This document shows, piece by piece, positions 26,080-31,551 of a stretch of 31,551 bases of DNA. Source of the stretch: Salpingoeca rosetta. Lineage: Eukaryota; Opisthokonta; Choanoflagellata; Craspedida; Salpingoecidae. The notes under the pieces were generated by a model. That model saw only the letters and a list, made by a program, of their open reading frames with translations, was not told the origin of the DNA and ran no database searches. The stretch lies in assembly GCF_000188695.1 (NCBI RefSeq), contig NW_004754930.1, positions 157,683 through 189,233 of the forward strand, written 5' to 3'. A program made the position numbers and the translations under genes. The first letter of the stretch is position 1; each line of letters starts with the position of its first letter.

Positions 26080-26962
26080 TGGGGGCATGTCGTGTCGTCG
26101 TGTCATGCATGCGTGCCGCGTTAGTTTTCAAGCAACAGCGACAACAACCCCTCCCCTTTGCTTTGTTCCACGCGTTGCTGTCGGCCCGCGCCCCTGGATG
26201 AATTATTTCGTCTTCAACGCCGGACGCTTTGCGAATGCAATCGCGCGTGGTGTGAATTTGGCATCAATACACAACACCACACAAACAAAGGAATTGCGCA
26301 TGTATACGCGAGTGTTGGAGAATGGTTGTCTCGGATGCCATGGCTCGTCATATATACCAGGTCACGGGGGAAGAGGAGGCTGTGGTCGTTCGCACCTGGT
26401 GATGTAGCAAGGTAGCAGCATGTTGCAGTGTTGGACCACACGAGGAGAAGCAGAAACAAAAAAGAGAGAGAGAGGGGAAAGATGGTGGGCGGGTACCATT
26501 GCCTCTTTTCAACTTGAAACGTTTCCGTGGCCAGCGAGTCAAAGGCTTGACGCAAGGCGTAGAACGTGTGGTGCAAAAGCACGAAGACCAACACCCCCAC
26601 CCCCACCCCCCGGGCGATTCCCAGCAGACAGGCAGACGAGAACCAAGTTAAAAAAAAAAAAAAAAAGACGAAGATAGCGGAATTGTTCGACATTAAATCA
26701 TGGGATGGAGATGTGAGGACAGCTGGGAGTCGCGTGCACCACCAACACCTCGCGCCTGAGAAGAGCGAGACAGAAAACACACCATCCTTCATGCAACACA
26801 ATCATTGCCACAAGTGTTTATTGTGACCGGCGTGCTGCTCACAAGTTCTACACACACACCAGGCCTGTTTACTCACACAAAGCAAAGGAGAAATGCCAAA
26901 GGAAAAGAGAGTCAGCAAGAGCAATCACACAGACATACAACAACCACACATGTGTCAGTCAT
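26080..26962. other. Convergent 3' intergenic region between SDR fusion and MOCS1
   Basis: 883 bp between stop codons. It holds a 17-bp A run (26650-26666), ATTAAA on + (26692-26697) and AATAAA on - (26817-26822). I recognise no protein in its open frames. Confidence 0.6.
26817..26822 (-). promoter_or_regulatory. Poly(A) signal AATAAA for MOCS1
   Basis: Canonical AATAAA on the minus strand, about 141 nt past the MOCS1B stop codon, consistent with a shared 3' end for the two cistrons. Confidence 0.6.
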
Positions 26963-27040
26963 TTACAAGTCCCCAAGCCACTCAGCCGGCACCTCAGCTG
27001 GAAGGAATCGAAACTTGTCACGTGCACCACCACCACCACC

Positions 27041-27074
<34 letters not shown>

Positions 27075-27838
27075 TAACTGCTGCTGTCACAGGCGATGAA
27101 CAGACCCGATTTCCCGCCACTCTTGAGAAGCAGGCGTGTCTCTGCAATGCACACGCTCTTGTCAATGGCCTTCACCATGTCGTACACGGTGAGCGCAGCA
27201 ACGCTCACAGCGGTCATGGCCTCCATCTCCACGCCCGTCACACCTGTCGTGCGTGCGCGTGCGAGCACGACGACCTCACGGCCAGATTCCGACAGCACAA
27301 CACGCATGTCGACTGCGTCGATGGGAATGTTGTGGCAGAGCGGGATGAGCGTGGCCGTGTGCTTGGCGCCACAGATGCCGGCAAAGTGTGCGATTTGCAA
27401 CACGTTGCCCTTGGCAACTGCACCGTCGGAGGACAGCAACACGTCTGCCACGCCCTGCGATACACGGACACGGGATGACGCAATCGCGGTCCTGCGTTGC
27501 GGATGTTTCATCCCAACATCCACCATGCGAGCACGGCCGCCCTCGTCCACGTGTGTAAGCGTGGACTTGGCGCGACACTGCAGTCGGAACGGGGACAGCG
27601 ATGAACGGGCAAGTGGCAGCGTCGATGTTGACGGTGTCGGCAGAGACGAGGGAAGCGGTGCTGGGCAAGCTGCTGCAGACGAGGAGGAGGAGGAGGAGGA
27701 GGAGGAGGAGGTGGTGGTGGTAGCGGAAGAGTGCACCGACAACGCATGCCGTGGCCTGTGTGGCTGGTCTTGCAGGGGTGCAGGTGACGAGAAAAGGAGA
27801 AACGAAGACGCCGGTGGCAGCAAACGATACAGCGGCAT
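26963..27838 (-). CDS. MOCS1: MOCS1B: MoaC-type cyclic pyranopterin monophosphate synthase
   Basis: Second cistron of MOCS1; MoaC converts the MoaA product (3',8-cyclo-GTP) to cyclic pyranopterin monophosphate. From the ATG at 27838 it is 291 aa. The MoaC domain begins near residue 92 (LTHVDEGGRARMVDVG) and shows PLCHNIPID, TGVEMEAMTAVSVAALTVYDMVKAIDK (split here only to name it: GVEMEA, then YDMVKA with the catalytic Asp and Lys) and KSGGKSGLF. The start is the first AUG after the MOCS1A stop on the predicted spliced mRNA. It opens MPLYRLLPPASSFLLFSS, which is Arg/Ser/Leu-rich and could be a mitochondrial presequence. A poly-Ser stretch (27681-27710) lies before the core. A poly-Asp then poly-Gly tract (27025-27076) sits near the C-terminus. 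The same exon extends upstream in frame to acceptor 28042-28043, for a possible fusion. Confidence 0.85.
27025..27076. repeat. (CAC)n(CAT)n run coding Gly and Asp in MOCS1B
   Basis: Compound trinucleotide run in coding sequence. On the minus strand it reads GAT then GGT codons, placing ~6 Asp and ~10 Gly between the end of the MoaC fold and the C-terminal tail. Confidence 0.9.
27681..27722. repeat. (GAG)n(GTG)n run coding Thr/Ser in MOCS1B
   Basis: Trinucleotide run in coding sequence, read on minus as ACC then TCC codons (Thr4, Ser11) in the linker before the MoaC core. Confidence 0.85.
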
Positions 27839-28358
27839 GCCCACACCCGCGATGGTGTCGCCAGCCTCGTCCACGGTGGAGGAGGAGGAGGAGGAGGAAA
27901 CACGAGTTGCAGATGAAGGCGACGAGGGCGTGGTGGCACGACGAACGAGGGGCGAGACGCAAGAAGACACGAGTGGGGACGGTAACGACGACGACGACGA
28001 CAATGACGGTAACGGCCGAGCAGAAGTAGGATGGGTCGATTCTGCACAGTGAGGGCGGGGGGGGGGGAATGCAAGCAAGGAGACACCACAGTGAGAAACG
28101 GGTTGGCGTGGCCTGGTAAGGGCAGTATACACCTGTACAAGACGGTTTGAAGCAACAAGAAGGGGGCGGGGGTGTCGGGGGGAGGGAGGGATCGAAGAAA
28201 AGGGGTAGTGGTCAGCGAAGGAAGTCGACACCAAAGACAACAAGTGGAGAGGAGAGGCGGGAGGAGACAGAGGAGAGGTGGGCAAGAGATCGATCGCGAA
28301 GCCACAGCACCACTCAGCGTGGTTGAAACATGAAACACGACACGGCACAGCATACTCA

Positions 28359-28360
28359 CA
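28359..28360 (-). promoter_or_regulatory. MOCS1: Strong 5' splice site just after the MOCS1A stop
   Basis: Sense AAT|GTGAGT, 45 nt past the TGA. Splicing to the acceptor at 28042-28043 would make a bicistronic mRNA with no AUG between the MOCS1A stop and the MOCS1B start at 27838. Confidence 0.55.
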
Positions 28361-28404
28361 TTAGTGAAGCAGAGCAAGCTACTGGGAAGAGAAGCGCAAC
28401 AGCG

Positions 28405-31079
28405 TCAGCCGCCAATAAGGATCATGGGCCGATTTTTCCTCTTTGCCAACTCAAACATGCCTGCATGCTGCTTCTTCTTCCGCTTCACAGCCGCGTCGAT
28501 CTCACGAATCGTCTCCTCGTCGTTCTCGCTCCGCCGCAGCGCGTGCTTGAGATCAACCTCCGTACTGCCAAATAGGCACACCTGCAGACGCGTGTACATG
28601 GCGTATGCGGGGAAGTGCGTGTGTGTGTGTGTGTGGGGGTGTGTGTGTGGGTGAGCGGGAGTGTGGGGAGGGAGTGTGGGGAGGGAGTGTGGGGAGGGAA
28701 GTGTGGGAAGGGGTGGCATGTACACGCCACAGCGTACAACGAGGAACAACAAGCATGTACAGCACGAAGCGCAGCCGAGAGCACGCACACACAGGGTGGA
28801 CAGATGAACACACGCACGAGTGGATGAGTGGATGAATGAGCAAACAAGCAAATGAGCAAACAAGCAATGAATCAACCAAACACGCAATCAATCAAATAAG
28901 TAAACAAGACAGCGCCGGACCTTCAATTGGCCGTTTGCAGTGATGCGCAGGCGATTACAGGAGCCACAAAAGTGCTCGCTCATGGATGTAATGAAACCAA
29001 TTCGTCCCGCATGGCCGGGCACCCACCACGCCTGGCAGCGACAATGGTGGCGGTGGTGGTGGCGGCGGCGGTGGTGGTGAGACTGACGACGGTGAAACAG
29101 CAGACAGTCACACACACACACACATGCACACACACACACATGCACACACACCCACATGCACACAACACACGCACACCTTTGACGTGTCATTGGGATGATC
29201 TGAGAGGCGAGTGAGGGTGAACCGCTGCTCAATCCTCTCCAGCATCTCTTTGTACGACACAAACCGGTCCATGTTCCATCGGTTGCCTGCAGGCAAGATG
29301 GTCAGCGCAAGCGTGTATGTCGAGTGAGTGGGAGCGGGGAAACCACGAGGGAGTATGTAAAGGAGGGAAGCAAACGCAAATGGGCGAACAGTCAACGTGT
29401 ATGCATCTCGAAGAGCACACGTACTCATACGCAGACACAAACACATGCGCGCACACATGCGCAGACACAGAGACACAGACACACTACACACACACGCACA
29501 CACGCGAACAATTTGACTGACCATCAAAGGGCATGTATTCGATGAAGCGAACATCAACCGGCTTCTCGCGCGTCCACTCGACAAAGTCGAGCAGCTCATC
29601 ATCGTTGACGTTGCGGGTCAGCACGACGTTGATTTTTGGGGTCAAGCCAGCATCAATGGCCGCATCAATCCCACGGAACACCCGGTCCAGCCCTGGCGCC
29701 CGGGGCGGGGGAATATCAACAATGGGCATTGTGAACATGCAATGGCACCGCTGCGGCTGTGCACGTCATACATGCAACACACACACACACAAACACACAA
29801 ACAAACAAACAAACAAACAAACAAACAAACAAACAAACAAACAAACAAGCAAACAAACAACCCCACGCGCAAACCTCTGCGTCTGGAGATGATGTTGAAC
29901 TTGTGCTCGTGGAAGGTGTCGAGGCTGACGTTCAAATGGGTGAGGCCGGCATCCTTCAGGGCATCCAGCTTGCGTGCCAGCGTCAAGCCATTGGTTGTGA
30001 TGCCAACACTCTCAATGCCTGGCATGCCTCGGAACTCCCCTGTGCGCGTGCGTGTGTGAGTATGTGATTATATGTGATTATGAACTCAAAAGGAACACTC
30101 ATTTGCGTACACATGCAGCCCACACATACGCACACACACGCACCCCCACACATACGCATACACATGCACCCCACACATACGCATACACACATGCACACAC
30201 GCATGCACATAGACGCGTGTGTACAGGGTGTGCAGACATGTCCCACGGGCAAATCGCAGCCTAAGGAAACGTACGAATGAGGTCGGAGAGCTGGGGATAC
30301 AGGAGGGGCTCTCCACCTGTGAGTCGGATCTTGCTGACGCCGTTTGAAGCGAAGATGCGGGCCAATCGCACCAGCTCATCAAAGGTGAGCAGCTCGTCCT
30401 TTGGTGACAGCTGCACGCCTTCCTCAGGCATGCAGTACTGGCCTGCTCAACACGAAACGCACATAATACACAACACATAGACACAGACACAGACACACAC
30501 ACATACAACAAAATACATTGACACATACACAGACAGACAGACGCAGACACAGACACGCAAGCAATTCACAAAACACAAAATACACACACACACATGCAAT
30601 GCATCTCGATTAGAAAGTGCGAAAGACCAGCAAGGTGCTGCGATCAGGAGCACACGAATAGCAACAAAGAGCAACACAAAGAGACCCGCAACGCTGCTGA
30701 ACTCACATCGGAGGTTGCAGCGCTCTGTGAGGCTGATGCGCAAATAGCTGTGCTGGCGGCCGAACAAATCCGTAAGCACCGACGACACACGGGACTGCTC
30801 TTGTTGAGTTTGGTGTGCTGGTCCTTCCTTCTGCGAATGGCGTTGCCCATCTGTGGCTTCTTGGTGTTGATCCGGCTCCGGCATCGCAGAGCCATGCTGA
30901 AAGCGCGCGCATTGGCGCACTGCAGTAGCGGACAAAGTGGCGGCGAGGTTCACCGGCTGTTGGCGTGCCATGAGGGCTGCTGCCGCACCAGCCCACCTGT
31001 GCATGGTGTTGGTGGTGCTGGTCATCGTCAGAAAGGGGCGCATGACGCCTCGTCCTCCACAACAGCACGCCTGCATCAT
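28405..31079 (-). CDS. MOCS1: MOCS1A: MoaA-type GTP 3',8-cyclase (radical SAM)
   Basis: First step of molybdenum-cofactor synthesis: a radical SAM enzyme cyclising GTP, mitochondrial in animals. Exons on minus: 31079-30707, 30442-30275, 30039-29875, 29692-29522, 29286-29177, 29031-28921, 28581-28405. They total 424 aa. The N-terminal [4Fe-4S] motif CNLRCQYC (C121, C125, C128) is assembled across the first intron. [11 protein letters not shown] and TTNGLTL follow. The C-terminal cluster is CX2CX13C (C351, C354, C368, in [10 protein letters not shown]...KVC). The protein ends [13 protein letters not shown], the essential Gly-Gly tail of MOCS1A. The N-terminal ~85 residues are basic and Ala/Ser-rich, like a mitochondrial targeting sequence. 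The start is uncertain: ATGs at 31154, 31079, 31076 and later are all in frame. Confidence 0.92.
28505..28506 (-). promoter_or_regulatory. MOCS1: Candidate alternative donor for a MOCS1A-MOCS1B fusion
   Basis: Sense ATTC|GTGAGA inside the last MOCS1A exon. It leaves phase 1, which is exactly complemented by the AA at 28041-28040. Splicing there removes the Gly-Gly tail and stop and gives a 750-codon in-frame fusion (2253 nt with stop). Confidence 0.45.
28610..28720. repeat. GT run and GGGAGTGTGGGGAG repeats in MOCS1A intron 6
   Basis: A short GT run is followed by repeated GGGAGTGTGGGGAGGGAGTG units on +. In sense this is a C/T-rich stretch just upstream of the last MOCS1A exon, probably acting as its pyrimidine tract. 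Confidence 0.65.
29787..29868. repeat. (CAAA)n tetranucleotide run in MOCS1A intron 3
   Basis: About 80 bp of AAAC units on + (GTTT in sense), beginning ~7 nt after the donor at 29874. Confidence 0.9.
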
Positions 31080-31203
31080 TTTTGCGCGAGGTGGCGTCAC
31101 ACGAAAGAAAAATATCCACCACACCCACAAATCTTCAGGACTTCCGCCAAACAAGAGACAAGACGAGAAGAAGATGAGGTGTGGAAGGACGATCGCACTG
31201 GCT

Positions 31204-31272
<69 letters not shown>

Positions 31273-31365
31273 TGTGTGTTCGTGGGTATTGGCTTCGCTT
31301 GCTTGTGGCGGCCGCTGGTTTGACGGTGTTTTGGCGTGCTTGTCGCTGCTGAACACAGCCGTGAT
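31080..31365. promoter_or_regulatory. Divergent promoter region between MOCS1 and the last gene
   Basis: 286 bp between minus start 31079 and plus start 31366, holding a 63-bp (GT)n run at 31206-31268. The MOCS1 frame is open up to an ATG at 31154, so the edge of the coding sequence is uncertain. Confidence 0.5.
31206..31268. repeat. (GT)n microsatellite in the divergent promoter
   Basis: 63 bp of pure GT on +, with no intron around it, between two divergent starts. Confidence 0.9.
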
Positions 31366-31425
31366 ATGGGAAGTGCCGGCGGAGATGACCGCATGCCCGC
31401 CCTGTACAAGATCTACCGCGTCGCG
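31366..31425 (+). CDS. First coding exon of an unidentified gene (runs off the window)
   Basis: ATG at 31366 opens 20 codons (MGSAGGDDRMPALYKIYRVA) that end at a consensus donor GCG|GTGAGT. The following sequence has a GT-rich stretch (31496-31525), the usual sign of an intron in this window. I do not recognise the protein from 20 residues. The gene would continue the strict +/- alternation and be divergent from MOCS1. Confidence 0.4.
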
Positions 31426-31551
31426 GTGAGTTTGGAGAGCAACGACAAGTGATGTGCACGTGTGATACGAGAGTGCACGACTTGTCTCAGGACCGTGTGT
31501 GGTGCGTGTGTGTGCGTGTGTGTGTGGTGCGCGTTCTTGCATCCACTGTCC

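Larger units (their letters stand above)
26963..28041 (-). other. MOCS1: Shared MoaC exon with upstream Ser/Thr/Pro-rich linker
   Basis: One continuous open exon of 1079 nt from acceptor CTGTGCAG|AA (AG at 28043-28042) to the MoaC stop. Residues before the MoaC core are Ser/Pro/Arg-rich and look like a linker. Entry in phase 2 (AA completing a codon) keeps frame with a donor that leaves one base. Confidence 0.7.

Noticed and set aside
26650..26666. 17-bp A run as a retroposon tail
   Set aside because: No target-site duplication, no upstream retroposed gene and no transposase seen; treated as 3' flanking low complexity.
26963..28348. A 461-codon MoaC frame starting at 28348
   Set aside because: The part above 28041 lies upstream of a good acceptor and downstream of the strong donor at 28359, so it is an intron. 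The low-complexity Pro/Ser text there is not conserved protein.
31080..31154. Upstream MOCS1A start at 31154
   Set aside because: It would add a Trp/Phe-rich segment (WVWWIFFF) unlike a mitochondrial presequence. The start near 31079 is preferred, though not proven.

Overview
The window is nuclear DNA from an intron-rich but gene-dense eukaryote. Every recognisable protein is split into short exons with GT...AG junctions, genes sit 130-880 bp apart, and introns are loaded with (GT)n/(CA)n microsatellites. The set of animal-like proteins (a zizimin-type DOCK with a PH domain, a MOCS1-style molybdenum cofactor gene, SLC35A and ALG3) in such a compact genome fits a unicellular relative of animals, most likely a choanoflagellate of the Salpingoeca type. 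That placement is inference from gene content and layout, not a database match.

Seven genes lie on strictly alternating strands. (1) + 6-900: lysine-rich protein ending in a SMAP domain. (2) - 1516-5100: SLC35A nucleotide-sugar transporter, 11 exons, 338 aa. (3) + 5472-19053: DOCK-D/zizimin guanine-nucleotide exchange factor, 32 visible exons plus coding sequence lost in an assembly gap at 11123-11551. (4) - 19487-22199: ALG3 mannosyltransferase, 8 exons, 394 aa. (5) + 22330-26079: one 10-exon gene joining an extended SDR (dihydroflavonol-reductase-like) to a classical SDR (tropinone-reductase-like), 587 aa. (6) - 26963-31079: MOCS1, a MoaA cistron ending in Gly-Gly-stop followed by a MoaC cistron. 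(7) + from 31366: first exon of an unidentified gene running off the window. The gene pairs 2/3, 4/5 and 6/7 are divergent with short shared promoter regions. Pairs 1/2, 3/4 and 5/6 converge.

Exon boundaries were set by reading splice sites by eye and requiring phase agreement. All multi-exon models close in frame: 1017, 1185, 1764 and 1275 nt, and 2937+2910 nt for DOCK on either side of the gap. The genes are not an operon-like pathway. Two act in glycosylation (Golgi nucleotide-sugar import, ER N-glycan assembly), one in Rho-GTPase signalling, one in molybdopterin synthesis, one in redox metabolism of unknown substrate.

The most interesting signals are the MOCS1 locus, which can make a bicistronic mRNA or an in-frame MoaA-MoaC fusion by choice of donor; the tandem SDR-SDR fusion; and the polarity of intronic repeats, with sense-strand GT near 5' splice sites and sense-strand CA near 3' splice sites.
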